DNA of 64,000 nt from Eunapius fragilis. Its lineage: Eukaryota; Porifera; Demospongiae; Spongillida; Spongillidae. Shown here piece by piece: positions 45,953 to 57,841 of the stretch. Under the pieces are notes generated by a model. It was not told where the DNA came from and made no database searches. It was given only the letters and a program-made list of their open reading frames with translations. Position numbers and translations under genes: made by a program. How positions within the stretch are numbered: the first letter of the stretch is position 1; every line of letters starts with the position of its first letter. Location of the stretch: positions 1,852,850 through 1,916,849 of the forward strand of contig OY811993.1 of NCBI GenBank assembly GCA_963681505.1. Reading direction: 5' to 3'.

Positions 45953-46047
45953 CTCCCCAGTGTATTAATTCATGGCAGATATAACGTTTGTTTACTTCCC
46001 CCACAGTTATCATTGTGGTTTCAGTGAAGAGTAATAATAATAATTGA
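44877..46047 (+). CDS. R-SNARE (synaptobrevin/VAMP-like) gene 1, one apparent extra base
   Basis: Exons with GT-AG sites are 44877-44934, 45067-45145, 45607-45739 and 46007-46047. They encode DTSRVAQLKGDVEEV, KGVMKQNLGKIVDRGDKLED, SAVRLKRKLWWQNVKLW and a hydrophobic anchor ending VVSVKSNNNN. This is the classic VAMP layout: a SNARE motif with the zero-layer Arg (in VDRGDKL), a basic-tryptophan juxtamembrane stretch, and a C-terminal tail anchor. R-SNAREs sit on vesicles and pair with Q-SNAREs to drive membrane fusion. The 5' exon with the start codon was not found. Between KLW and the anchor (GTGGGATC, near 45690) there is one base too many for the frame, so it is a recent pseudogene or a sequencing error. 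A minisatellite and a long (TG)n tract lie in its introns. Confidence 0.8.
45150..45330. repeat. Intronic minisatellite, GGGGAGGAGAGGGGCAGTACC type
   Basis: About five units of 25-30 bp around GTACCAAGGGATGGGGAGGA lie within the intron between SNARE gene 1 exons 2 and 3 as seen here. Confidence 0.88.
45444..45560. repeat. (TG)n microsatellite in SNARE gene 1 intron
   Basis: About 115 bp of nearly pure TG, with a few interruptions. Confidence 0.95.
45920..45949. repeat. Poly-C run in the last intron of SNARE gene 1
   Basis: About 30 C residues lie 60 bp before the last acceptor. Homopolymer length here is likely unreliable. Confidence 0.9.
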
Positions 46048-47035
46048 GGATTTTGCATTTGGTAGGTTCATTTTTGTTACCATGGTGATGAAATGGCTCC
46101 TGTAAAAAAAATGTTTATTCTTCTTCACACACATACAATCTAGCAGAAGAATTTAATCTGACATATGATGTGATTGTGTTATTGAATTTGTGCAGCATTA
46201 TATTATCACAAACCCTATATAGAGAGCACCACTGGTATATGTCTAAATATAGTACAGTGGGTTTAAATAAACATTAATATAGGTAGTATAGTATTTACCA
46301 CACCGAACAGAAGGTGAGTTAGGGGGCTTGCAGCTCGTAAAACATTTGGCGCGCGGTCTAGTTACGACATCCATACCAGTATTGCGTGTTCCCGCGCTCG
46401 ATCTCCACCCAGCCACGTTAATAGCGCAAGCACCAGCTGCATCGCCCTGCAGAGTGTTCACTGACAGGCGCTTGTGGTAGTGAATGTAAGGTATCAGGGA
46501 CATTCTACATGCAGTGTGCGGCTAGCAGGCGTATAAAACGTTAGTACACGATAAGCCGGCGAGCCTGCATGCTTGTACTTGTGAACCGAGGTACGTTCTG
46601 ACGTGTACTGGACACCATACTAACTAGCGGCACGGTTGGTAGAGAAGGTTAACATGCACATGCACGCAACGTAATTTTACTGCGACGTGTTAAACTGGGT
46701 CAACATGTATGTATGCAGTGCACTGAGAGAACTCATGTTTGAAAACTGGTTACGAATGGTTCTTTACGCTGCTAGGTTACTCGTCAAGGTGTTTTCCACA
46801 GCTGTCAGGAATGTAAGTTGGGTTTGAAGTGCAGTACGTACTTTGTACGCATCTAAGATGGCTACTTGTGTGTGCTGCTAAATTACGGAAGTGTGTAGTC
46901 AGCAGTCACAGTTTGGCATTTATCCATTGCCTTCAACACTGCTTATCCCCACCCCATCTGCAACCCACTTGCCACCACCTTCCCCTTCTCCACATCACTG
47001 TTTTGGATACGCCCACTCCAATTAATGCCCCGCAG

Positions 47036-48010
47036 GTCTCGGATCAGTTCTGTCCGTGATCAGGTGAACGAGGTGAAGGAGGTAGCCCGTGAGAACATCA
47101 GGAAGGTGGTGGAGCGAGGTGAAAGGCTGGACGACATTGACGAGAGAGCTGCCATCATTTCAGCCGACGCACGCACCTACACGCGAACAACGCGGACGCT
47201 GCGTAGGAAGGAGCAGTGTCGCTGTACCAAGGTGTAGCTACCGGCTCTAAGGCATCACTATTTGCCCCTTTACTTCCCCCTCCTTCCTCTCTGCTCGTTT
47301 CCTCTCTCTTCCCTCTTCCCTTCCCTCATTCCTCTCTCCTCCCTTCTCCACAGCTGTGTTGTATCCTCATTTTCGTAATCCTGTTCATCTTGCTTGTCAT
47401 TGCTGGAGCAGGTAAGTGTGATGGGATGGTTATGCTATGTTGTCACCTCTCTACACTAATAGTACTCAGGGGATGGCAAGGTGATACATATGTTAGCACT
47501 CTATTTACATGTGAACTTGTAGCAGCTGTTTCTAAATAAGTTTTGGTTTTTATTCACTGCACTGTGAATTTAGTTTATAAATCTAATTACATCTGTAATT
47601 GCAACCAAATATTTGATGATTATTAATGACCAGTTATAACTAAATATGAAAAACACTAATGCACAAACTGGTTATAAATTATCTAAGACATAAAAACAGT
47701 AATATACATTTACAATCTGGCACTCCGTATGTGATGTCACTGAGTTATAGCTTTCGTATGTTACAAGTAAAAAGGATAATGAACAGGTAATGTTTGCAAT
47801 GACTGCAATAAAAGCTGGAGACATCGAACTTCTTTCTAAGGTATGAACAAGTGCTACTAGGTCATGTCACATCCAGAATAGATTTTGATTGGCTTAATAA
47901 CAACTTTTAATGTGTTGTTGCTACATAATGAACTGAAAGTACTTTTTGTCTTTTATCGCTTTCCAGTTGCAGCTGGAATATGTGCAGGTGCCAAGCTGTG
48001 CAAGAAGTAA
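47036..48010 (+). CDS. R-SNARE-like gene 2, intact coding exons
   Basis: Three exons join in phase: 47036-47231 (196 bp), 47354-47411 (58 bp) and 47967-48010 (44 bp, stop TAA). Exon 1 here encodes RISSVRDQVNEVKEV, RENIRKVVERGERLDDIDER and a basic Cys-rich linker (RRKEQCRCTK). The 58-bp exon encodes the membrane anchor LCCILIFVILFILLVIAGAG. The last exon gives VAAGICAGAKLCKK. The zero-layer Arg is in VVERGERL. The Cys residues before the anchor could be palmitoylated (inference). The tail beyond the membrane is longer than in VAMP2. The short 5' exon with ATG is not identified; the phase needs two bases from it. The frame is intact. Confidence 0.82.
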
Positions 48011-48023
48011 AAGCTTCTCATGG

Positions 48024-48125
48024 TGTCCCCTGTGTCCTGTGTACCCCATACCCCCATATGTGTCCTGTGTACCCCATACCCCCTGTGTCCTGTGTACCCC
48101 ATACCCCCTGTGTCCTGTGTTATCC
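48024..48125. repeat. Minisatellite, TGTCCTGTGTACCCCATACC type
   Basis: About four tandem units of 24-27 bp lie in or just after the 3' UTR of SNARE gene 2. Confidence 0.88.
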
Positions 48126-48239
48126 TCTGTATGGCTCCTCACCATACATGTACGTACATTCTTGTATGTTCCACGTAAAATGAAGTTTCAGAGCACACCT
48201 GCTTTAATAATACAGGGGTCACAATGGCTGATCACACAA

Positions 48240-49275
48240 TAGGGGGTACATGCATCACTCCACCAATGGACACCATGGCTGTATGATGAAGGTGTTCTCA
48301 TAACACTGCCTCTAAGCTTAGTATGAATACCAACTGGCATGGGTGTTCCACTAACAGCGGTTAGTATGAATTACCAACTGGTGCTCCAGTAACACCCCCA
48401 TGATGTATAATGAATTCCAACTGGGTGATCCAGTAACACCACATCTAGTAGAAATACTGACTGGGGTTCCAATAACACCATATATGTACACTTGGAATAC
48501 TATACACCATAACATAAATGCTGAACGGATACATGTATACTAATCTACAATAGTCATTAATAAACAGCCTGTTGACAACACACACATGTACACATTGCTG
48601 CAGTGGTGCTAGCAGTGACCTGTTCCACACGCTGAGCCAATAACTGCAAGAGACAGAGAGGTGGAAGATGTTGTTGAAATGGGAACAACAAAGACGTACA
48701 TGTGTGAGAGCTCTAACAAGCAACATGGCTTAAGCCTAAGCAGGCCGTAATGTCTTCCCCCTCCCCATCCCTGCTCTCTCCATCCCATCCCTTCGTGTCA
48801 CATGCCAGCAAGTATGCCACTGCATGCAATGATGCATACACAGCTGTCGCAGTATGGGACTGCATTGGTACTCTAAAAATTGATAGTTAATGATGCCTCA
48901 CGGAGAATTGTTGTTGCAATATATTATTAGCTATGTAATCATTGATATATAGTTTAAGGTACTTAAACCTAGTTAACCGACCACCGTGCATTACCAAGAC
49001 AATCACGTGAGACGTGACACACATGCGCATGTCAGTAGTGCGTCTCATTGCGTGGATCAAAACAGAATAATTTTCTTTTTCTTTTAACTGACTTCTCCAT
49101 CACCATCCGGGATGATGTGAGTCTGTGGGCAGGGATATGGCAAGGTACGAGTGGGTGGTGCCATATCACCACACACACCCCAAACTTGCCGCGCCACGCG
49201 TACCCTGGCCCAGACCCCTGCCAAGAGCATGTAGACCCAAATCAGTGCTGGCCATACAACAATATCGTGATAGAG
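48240..49275. other. 3' flank; loosely repeated GATCCAGTAACACC words
   Basis: About four degenerate units (48290-48480) of the type ACTGG...CCAGTAACACC occur. An alternative last exon for SNARE gene 3 (ACTCACATCATCCC, minus strand near 49122) may lie here. No other gene is seen. Confidence 0.45.
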
Positions 49276-49279
49276 AAGG

Positions 49280-50019
49280 TTAAATTAAACCGGCTGAAAT
49301 GAGATGTGGGTGTAACGGGACGTGTGGGTATAGGGGGAGGTGTGGATGTAGGAGGAGGTGTGGGTGTAACAGGAGGTGTGGGTGTAACAGGAGGTGTGGG
49401 TGTAGGGAGAGGTGTGGGTGTAGGGGAGGTGTTGGTGTAGGGGGAGGTGTGGGTGTAGGGAGGTGTGTATGTAGGGGAGATGTGGATGTAGGGGGAGGTG
49501 TGGGTATAGGGAGGTGTGGTTTGTAGGGAGGTGTGGATGTAGGGGGAGGTGTGGGTGTAGGGGAGGTGTGGGTGTAATGGGAGGTGTGGGTGTAGGGGGA
49601 GGTGTGGGTGTAGGGGGAGGTGTGTGGGTGTAGGGGGAAATGTGGGTGTAGGGGGAGGTGTGGATGTAACAGGAGGTGTGGGTGTAGGGGGAGGTGCACT
49701 TACTGATTGCCAAAAGGACAGCGACAATGACCAGAATAACGATGATCAAGATGATCCATAACTGAGCAGGGGAGGAGAGATGGGGAGGTCATATTAAAAT
49801 GCTTCATTGCTCCACACCATTACCTTAACATTGTTACATAACATCTTGTTTTTAAATTGTCGTGACGTTTTACTGAACTGCCCGGCCTCTGCTTGTAAGC
49901 CTTCTGCTTTGGTCTGTAGGTCGTCCAGCTTCTCCCCTCTGGCCACAACCTTGCCTATGTTCTGTCTTGTGACTTCTTTGACATCATCCACCTGGCTTCT
50001 GAGGGCACTTATGTTAGAC
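49280..50019 (-). CDS. R-SNARE-like gene 3
   Basis: Minus-strand exons: 49824-50019 (196 bp) encodes ISALRSQVDDVKEV, RQNIGKVVARGEKLDDLQTK and a linker ending KNKMLCNNVK. 49704-49761 (58 bp) encodes the anchor LWIILIIVILVIVAVLLAI. Both splice junctions are in phase and match genes 2 and 4 in length. The last exon is uncertain: a 14-bp exon at 49280-49293 (giving TGLI and a stop) after ATTTCAG, or one near 49122. The zero-layer Arg is in VVARGEKL. The SNARE exon is close to that of gene 4 on the other strand (same VDDVKEVTRQNIGKVVARGE wording), so the two are recent inverted duplicates. The 5' exon was not found. Confidence 0.75.
49310..49697. repeat. Minisatellite GGTGTGGGTGTAGGGGGA in SNARE gene 3 intron
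   Basis: More than 20 units of about 18 bp fill the last intron of SNARE gene 3. The proline/threonine-rich open frames on the minus strand are by-products. Confidence 0.93.
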
Positions 50020-50152
50020 CTGGGAAGGAGGAGGGAAGGGCACCTACGTTAGACCTGGGGAGGAGGAGGGAAGGGCACTTATGTTAGACCTGGGGAGGAG
50101 GAGGGGAAGGTACCATGTTAAACCTGGGGAGGAGGAGCCGGGGAAGGCACCT
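50003..50152 (-). repeat. 35-bp tandem repeat containing copies of a 3' splice site (gene 3)
   Basis: On the minus strand about four units of CTTCCCTCCTCCTCCCCAG followed by GTCTAACATAAGTG precede the SNARE exon of gene 3. Each unit contains a pyrimidine tract, CAG and the first bases of the exon. The innermost copy is the real acceptor at 50020. The same unit occurs before gene 4. Confidence 0.88.
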
Positions 50153-50159
50153 ATGGGGT

Positions 50160-50448
50160 GGAATAAGTAGGGGAGGGGTTCCAACTACATATCTAAGAGG
50201 GAGCTGCCCAGGTCATTATTAAAGGGAGGTATGTATCTTGTACAATGCCCAGACCAACATTCTCATAGTAGGACACATCAAAGGTATGGTGTGGCTACTC
50301 AAGCAGTATAGAGCACATGACAATTTAAAATGACCACTCCCACAATTAAATGCACTACTTTCCCATGATATGAAATACTTGTGCATGCACAATTAAGTAA
50401 GACACATAAGGACACATAATCACCACCATGCACCATAAGAGAACTACA

Positions 50449-50495
<47 letters not shown>

Positions 50496-52294
50496 AACAC
50501 ATGCATGTACATGCACATGCTGTACTCTACACACTCATGTACTCACATATTGACAGGAGATCACGTGACCTGGGGGGAAATATATTTATAGTAAATATTT
50601 GCACACCGCAGTAGAGAGGCTGCTAGGGGCGGGTTCTTATGAATATCATTAAGTAGAGGAGTCAAACAAGCTAGTAGTACGCTTTGTTCTGCAGCGGATA
50701 AACGATTGTGGGTCTAATTAGTGAAGGTTAGTACGTATGGGAGGGGACACAACCAGGCCACAACTGAACCGCACCCAGGAGACGTGAGGCGTGTCACCTT
50801 TGCGGTTAGCGATGGTGATATAGTACAGCGTAGAGCGTGTAGGAATTAGTTACCTTGCGATACTACGGTGCGCCAGTTAACCAATGCCCAATAGCGGACA
50901 CGAAGTGTGTCCACATACATGCACTCACAAAAATAAACTCACCACGTTTAAAGCAACGTTTAGGATCGCTGATGAGGTAATTAAAGCTCACGTGCTCCGT
51001 CGTTTTTGGCGCCTGCTATTATAGTCAATCTTCGTTCGGTTTGGAAATGAAACATTATATTAGAGTACTCTAATATCTATGCCGAAACTGTCGATTTGTA
51101 AAGTACCCTGGCACCGGAACACGTGCTGCATCGATCTGATATAGGTATCGGTATGAATATGGATATTTAGTTAGTTACTCATCTGTCGAGCAATGGATTC
51201 GAAATTATATATTATGGAGCCTAGTATTATTATTCTTTTCTTCATAGTAGTGTGCATACAGTGGAACCCATCTAATGCGGACACCATTGGAACCCACTCC
51301 GAGTGTTCTGACTATCGAGATGTTCGTTGGTCTCATCATAGATTGAAGACCTTACGGAACGTAAGCGTTTCCAATCCCGTTCCGTAAGGTCTTCAATCTA
51401 TGGTCTCATCTATTTATTTATGTTAATGTAAAACATATCCAGAAATGAGTGGTCACCAAAGTTACAAAAGTTTCAAATTTGCATTTTCTGATATTCCATT
51501 GGGTAAATACTCTTGAGAAAGTTAGAGTAAGATAAAATGTGGTTTTGTTTGAATATTCATTAATTTGTTTTCATTCAAGAATATTTATTAAGAATATGTA
51601 TGGAAAGTATTAGTACTTGATATTTTCTAAGGGACTAAGGGGTGTACTAAAAATGTGACATGCCCTATAATAACTAGTATGGAGCATAATTATAATTTAT
51701 AAATTACCCCCTTTGTATTGAAAGTTTTAGTTCCTGGAGGCAGAATAGTACTTCCCATAGAGCTCTACAGAAAATGGCAATTTTACAACCTATTCAACAT
51801 CCAGTAATTCTTAGGCCTTACTAGATATCCGAAATGTGACTATTGGACACTATCCTCACAACAACCTAGTATTTATTTGAGCTTGTGTAGTAATTTCTGG
51901 ATCTCTAGTTTTCGTTCCTGTAATTTTTTTAAAAATTGGGTCATCTTGTTAATTTTTCGCGTCAATATGCCGATACCATGGATACGTGCGTCACGTGACT
52001 CAGGAGGGACAACAACCAGAGCACGTGCCATCAATCCACACCCGCTATTCTCTCGTCCCAGACCGCTAATATTTTGAATTGCTTTCACTCTGGTAGGGTG
52101 TTAGCTTGAATGCTGTGCTTTCGAACACTGCCTTTGTAAGCTGTTGTTTGATGTTCGTGCTTCACAAGCCCGGATGCATTCGTCAGAACCAGTGGCATTA
52201 TGTCCCGCGGATCCTAGGTTTCATAACGTTGGCAGGCCCGTATGTCCGTGGTGCAGTTCGTGCGGTTTGCATGTTTTTTTTTCCACATCCATCC

Positions 52295-52331
<37 letters not shown>

Positions 52332-53055
52332 AGAGAGAGAGAGAAAAAAAAAAAAGAAGTGTGCATACAGCGTGATAACTTTATAGTTTGGGAGTGGGGT
52401 GGGGAAGTTGGGGGGTGGGGGGCGGGGTCGGGGGGTCGGGGCGGAGAACAATAGGCTTGAATGTCATTGTGTCTAAATTCAGTCTAATTCAATCCATATC
52501 TAATAGGTTTAAGGTTTCTATTCATCATTTTATAGGCATGCCCTGATACAGAAATTTTCGGGGGCTAATTTTTACAGTCCATGTATACATATATCGTGAC
52601 AGTGAAGAGCGATTTACATGCAGGCCTACATGTAGATATAATTCTTACTCGATATTAGTATATGGTTAACCGTAATCTATATGTGAAACACACCCTGCAT
52701 GAATAATTAAACGTAAGCCTGCCAGCCTCTTTTAAACCTATTGCTGTATAGGATAGATGGCATAAATGTGTGTGTGATGCTCTGTTCATCCTCCTCCCCT
52801 CTTCACACACACATACACACATACACACACAAACACAAACACACACAGGTACTGTTATTCCCCTCCCCCCCCCCCCCCCCCCCCCCCCCAAAAGCTTTTG
52901 ATGCCCATACATGGAGGTTGACTTGTGTACACTGTGGGTAGATAAGCAGTGCCTAGTTAGCTGTTGTATGCCAAATCCAGTATGTTTGCAAATTGAACCC
53001 ACGCTGACTTTGTGATATTAACACGTACACGCAGACACATACAAACAGACACACG

Positions 53056-53146
<91 letters not shown>

Positions 53147-53640
53147 TCTCTCGCACGCAGGGTGTTTCTGATATAAATTGTACACTGAGGATTGGTGAGG
53201 TTTGTTTAGTTCATGCATCTATGGAATTGGAAGCAGCAGCAGTATGTACATGTGGTGATGTATCATCTGCTATATGATTGTACAGAGTTAGTTATTATTT
53301 GTGGCTTAGATGTTGGTTTGGGTATTACCTCTTCCACTGTAACATCCACCAAGCTACGAATTTTGCCTTGGTACACCATCAACTGTTTGATTCACTGGTC
53401 TCTTTTAAATAGGATGAAATGAAATGCATTTCAAGAAGATGGCAATCCTTTCCTCTTTTGTGTATCAGTTGGTGCATTTGGAAGTGAAATGAAGTTTAAA
53501 ATGATTGATATCTAAATGTATCCCTATTTCTGATGTGGAGGGGTGCACTGTATACAGTTGATAAACGAAGTTGCACCTTGGAGGAGTCGATTTCAGGCAA
53601 GGACTTTGTATTCGAAGAGCAAATGTTACGTACATGCACA
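50160..53640. other. Gene-poor stretch with simple repeats
   Basis: Contains (CA)n at 50450-50490, (GT)n next to (GA)n at 52299-52344, (CA)n at 52805-52850 followed by poly-C at 52866-52889, and (CA)n at 53037-53150. Possible pogo/mariner-like termini (CAGTGGAACCCATCTAATGC) lie at 51259. The first exons of SNARE genes 3 or 4 may lie here unrecognised. Confidence 0.5.
51337..51402. repeat. Perfect 25-bp hairpin
   Basis: CATAGATTGAAGACCTTACG and its complement are separated by 16 bp, giving a perfect 25-bp stem. It follows TCTCATC on both sides. It could be a tiny fold-back element or a structured RNA; no further evidence. Confidence 0.8.
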
Positions 53641-53650
53641 TAGCATAGCC

Positions 53651-54270
53651 CACCATCAGTGGCGTATCTAGGATTTCAGCGAGGGGGTACTTCACGTCAG
53701 GCCCGATACAAAAATTGTGGGGTGTGGGGGTGGTGCTGTTCGCTTCAGGTCCGATACAAAAAGTGGGGGCCCTTTGTTTAGCAAATACGCTATCGTTAAT
53801 AATTAACGGTTACAATTTTGGCCGAGGTTGAGCACCGGGAGCACCCTCTCTGGATCAGCCGTCTGAATACGCCACTGCACCATTAATTTTGTAAACCTGT
53901 CGTGTCGCTCGACCTAAGTACAGACCATATTCTTAACCACATTTACTGCAAGTATAGCCATAGATAGTTAAACTATCTATGGTATAGCCGAAGCTAGCCT
54001 GCATGTGTAGTGGCGTATCCAGAGAAGGTGCTCCGGGTGCTTCACGCCCCTCGGCCAAAATTGTAACGGGTAAAAACGTATTTAAATAGAGTAGGTCCTA
54101 TACCAAACTTAACAAAGGGCCCCCACTTTTCGTATTGGGTCTGAAGCGGACAGCACCCCTACCCCTCCCCCCCCCCCCCCCCCCCCCCCCACACATATCG
54201 TACCTGGCCTGACCTGAAGCATCCCCCCCCCCCACCCCCACCCCCCCCCCTTCGCTGAAACCCTGAATGT
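53651..54270. mobile_element. 620-bp inverted-repeat element, GTGGCGTATC family
   Basis: The outer arms (about 53651-53790 and 54105-54270) share CGATACAAAAAGTGGGGGCCC-like and GGGCCCCCACTTTTCG sequence in opposite orientation. Inner arms (about 53795-53880 and 53996-54085) share GGCCGAGG...GGTGCTCCGGG words. The word AGTGGCGTATC starts both segments. Poly-C runs break the right arm. It is a compound fold-back, probably from two oppositely inserted copies of one repeat. Confidence 0.75.
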
Positions 54271-54274
54271 GCCG

Positions 54275-55680
54275 GAATATGCTGGCCCTGCCGTAGTGTG
54301 CAGGTATTCGCGTCGTGGTCAATTTGAGATAATAAAGTAATGTCTTACTTCGCGCTTGCCTACCAGGGTTAGTATATATTTCAATCACACTAACATCGAA
54401 AGTCAGCCGGTCATCAAGACACACCTCCCTAGTCTATTTATATTATTGCGCGAGTTTTATAATTGCCCATAAACATCGTTTAATTAATAGTTTGTTAATC
54501 GATCCCCCAAAAATTACATTTAGAGAACATATCTTGATTTTAACTTCATAATGCATTGCAATCTGAAACTGAAATTTTTATAGTGGAAATTTAAAAAAAT
54601 CCGCTATATGTTAAAAAGTTAAAGAATTCAATTTGGAATTTTTTTGTGTATGACCTCCAATGTATAGGGCATTTCTGGATATGAACAAACCAGTAAATTA
54701 AGGGACGTTATCTTTCGGGGCAGGATGTGAACAGAATAGAACCATTGGGCAAGGTCCTGAGGAGCGCCCACTGTAGCATTGTAGCACCTTAGTATATATA
54801 CCAGCGCATTCCTTACTGCTTACATGATTACCGTACAATTATTCTAAGCTACGTTATCAAGTCGACTGCTCCTATAAACTTATGTGGAGGCGTTTCCGAG
54901 GGGGAACCCAAGAGACGTAATTTGGGAGGGGTTGTTTATTATTATGACGGGGTGGGGGGGGCCAGTACTAAGCCTTAATTTGCGTGACGTAATTTGTGAA
55001 CGGCCAATGTCCATATCCTGTAATGCTCGACGCTATGGCGTAATTGCATGCCTACTTTTCGGGGATGTTTTTGCAGCATATTTATAGCGCACTTGTAGGT
55101 AATGTCCTGATTCCGGAATATCGGGGTGTCCGCAATTCAGGGTGTAAGATATTACATTTTCAGCTTAAGTTGTTTCATTTGGAACCTGCATGGGGTCCTT
55201 ATTTCAGGGAGTCCGCATGGGTCGCACTGCATTTTGATTTGTGTGTGGGCCACCACAAAGATCAAGACAAAAATAGTATCAATCTTTTATACTAGTTCTG
55301 AGCACAGCCGGCGCCACGTACAAATCAGTGGCGACCGTTCACTTCATGCAAAAACTAATATACATTTTGCTCTCCAAACACAAGCCTCCTTTTTTGTACG
55401 GAGTACTTTACACAAGCTAGTATTTTGAGATCACCAAACCAATAGGTATAGTTTCACACTCTGACTCCAGCCTTACTGGCCAAGCTTCTGTTCTCTACTG
55501 GAGGCCATTTCCCTCACCAGCTCATGCAAATCATTACTAAAGCTTCATAACACTTCAGCTATTCACCACACTCACAGAAGTTGAGTGCATAGGAAGCCAA
55601 CCAATGAATTGAACAGTTGTTATGCTTCACAATCAGCATTAGGCCCAGCTCTGCCATCAGGATTGGAGGCGCTATCTTCA
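54275..55680. other. No gene seen
   Basis: AT-rich, then ordinary sequence. GGTGTCCGCA words near 55125 may be remains of a pogo-like element similar to 51259. Frames of 83 and 100 codons at 55044-55428 overlap and lack domains. Confidence 0.45.
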
Positions 55681-55689
55681 CCCCCTCAC

Positions 55690-55975
55690 TCCCCTCTCCA
55701 GGACTAGGCCACCTTCACCACCTCACCTAGGCCACCTTCACCTCTCACTTAGGCCACCTTCACCCCCTCACCTAGGCCACCTTCACCCCTCAACTTAGGC
55801 CACATTCATAGGCAACCTTCACCCCTCACCTTCACTGCCTCACCTAGGCAACCTTCCTCACCTAGGCTACTTCATCCTCACCTAGGCCACCTTCACCTCT
55901 CACCTAGGCCGCCTCACCTCCTCACCAGGCCACCTTCACACCCCTCCTTCACCCCCTCACCAGGCCTAGGACCAC
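55690..55975. repeat. Minisatellite, CACCTAGGCCACCTTCACC type
   Basis: About twelve degenerate units of 20-25 bp. Confidence 0.9.
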
Positions 55976-56157
55976 CACCTTAGACCCGCAGTTTTAGCTT
56001 ATTAATCCGATGTCAGGGCTGCATGGGTCTGATCTGACTCCTCCCACTCCTCAGCAAGAGCTGTCCAAACAATTATTAACAGGTGGACAGGACAGACAGG
56101 CTAGCCATTGTTTGTAGTTCACCAGGTCACCAATCTGATGACACTGCTCTGGCCATT

Positions 56158-56225
56158 CCTTGAGGGGTTAGTATCCTATTCCTTGAGGGGTTAGTATATA
56201 TCCTATTCCTTGAGGGGTTAGTATC
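56158..56225. repeat. Three tandem copies of ATTCCTTGAGGGGTTAGTAT
   Basis: Direct repeats of 24-28 bp. Confidence 0.9.
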
Positions 56226-56368
56226 CATAATAGTCTAGTGGACAGCATGTCTTTGCATGATGGCTGGAACCAGAGTCTGATGTCTGTATTTCAATATGGG
56301 GTGAGGTATCTCAGTAGGGGGTGGTTGTGCAGGGACAGCACTTAATCTAAAACAGTGGTTCGATCAGC

Positions 56369-56460
56369 AGGAGGTACATCCACACCAGGCATGGTTCAGC
56401 AGGAGGTACATCCACACCAGGCATGGTTCAGCGGAGGTACATCCACACCAGGCATCTGCA
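56369..56460. repeat. Three tandem copies of a 32-bp unit
   Basis: Units of CAGCAGGAGGTACATCCACA plus CCAGGCATGGTT, the last one diverging. Confidence 0.9.
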
Positions 56461-57269
56461 GTTAATGGTTGACAAGACCTACTCAAGTATGATCAGTTAG
56501 AATCGGGAGAGATTTTGCAATTGAAACAGTCCTTGATGAAATAATTCCACCAGTCCATGTTTTCTCCATTTATTATTCTTGTTTTGACTGGAACCTTTGG
56601 CACATTGAAGCAAAATATAAATACGTCTGGCCTACAGAACTTACACCACGTAGCAAGATGTTTGAATTTTCCTAGGCAGCAAAGAGATCCTGCCCAGGAA
56701 TGTCTTCCACAACCATTCGGAACAATATGAATCAAATTAAGTTCAAAGCTTGGGCCATATTATTACCACATCACAAAGCGCGGGTCGGTCCAGCTGGGCC
56801 CGAGACGACAACGCGTCCGCCGACCACGCCTTCTGTGAATTGTTTACTCTCCCACGCGAGTCCGGTAGCTACCTACAGCAGAACTACGGGAGCTAGCTAA
56901 AGACACATTGACATCCTGTATCCAGGTCAGTGCGATGTAAGGCACAGTGGGGGGGTAGTTGTACATGTAGGTACCACATACTTATATGGCTTCGCACAGC
57001 GGGTTTTAAACACGCGCCGCGAAGCATTGTTTCTCCTTAAGCTTAAGTTCTGCAGTTAGATGATGGTTTGGTTTCTGATTATACGAAGTGGCAATGAATA
57101 TGTACTTGGCTCATGTATGCGACCCACGTATGCCCACTGCCGTTGTAACAGGCGTTGATAATACGCAGTCCAACATTTTCGTTGGCTTACATATTCCTAC
57201 CGTCGGTTATGTCAATGGTTTATGTACACCTGTTTCCGTGAATAGCTATGCATTTTGTGTGCAATACTG

Positions 57270-57270
<1 letters not shown>

Positions 57271-57310
<40 letters not shown>
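57271..57310. repeat. (TG)n microsatellite
   Basis: About 20 TG units upstream of SNARE gene 4. Confidence 0.95.
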
Positions 57311-57311
<1 letters not shown>

Positions 57312-57617
57312 AGTGTGTCACCTTTCCTCTGAAACACATTAGGTTTTTTCAACGTCTGTGGATAATGTAAGTGGATATTCACATGGTGGTAATTTGAATG
57401 ACAAAGCCTTTTGTTGGCGGACTGGCTGTGCTGGGCGTGGCAACCATAGTATTGTGGGATGAGGTGTGAGAATGTGTGTAGGAGGAGTGCTATCTTGGGA
57501 ACCAGGGCAGACCCTTAGATTTTATCCTTCTTTGGATTATGTGGCACACCCTGGGATAGAAAACTTCCTCCTCCCCAGAGGGAACATATTACCACCCTCC
57601 CCTCATCCCCATGTCTG

Positions 57618-57841
57618 TCATAGGTGCCTCCCCTTCTCCCCACACTCCCCATAGGTGCCTTCCCTGGCTCCTCCTCCCCAGGTCTAACATAGGTGCCCTC
57701 CCCTCCTCCTCCCCAGATCTAACATAAGTGCATCCCCTCCTCCCCAGGTCTAACATAGGTGCCCTCCCCAGGTCTAACGTAGGTGCCCTTCCCTCCTCCT
57801 CCCCAGGTCTAACGTAGGTGCCCTTCCCTCCTCCTCCCCAG
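57618..57841 (+). repeat. 35-bp tandem repeat containing six copies of a 3' splice site (gene 4)
   Basis: Six units each carry a CTCCTCCTCCCCAG pyrimidine tract and CAG directly followed by GTCTAAC or ATCTAAC, the first bases of the SNARE exon. The last copy, with CAG ending at 57841, is the one that opens into the SNARE frame. The others are potential decoy acceptors in the same intron. The standard unit is 35 bp, so using an upstream neighbour would change the frame. Confidence 0.9.

Noticed and set aside
47946-48242. 98-codon plus-strand frame after SNARE gene 2
   Set aside because: It overlaps the last SNARE exon in another frame and a minisatellite.
49242-49749. Pro/Thr/His-rich frames of 139-161 codons on minus
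   Set aside because: By-product of the GGTGTGGGTGTAGGG minisatellite; only the ends overlap SNARE gene 3 exons.
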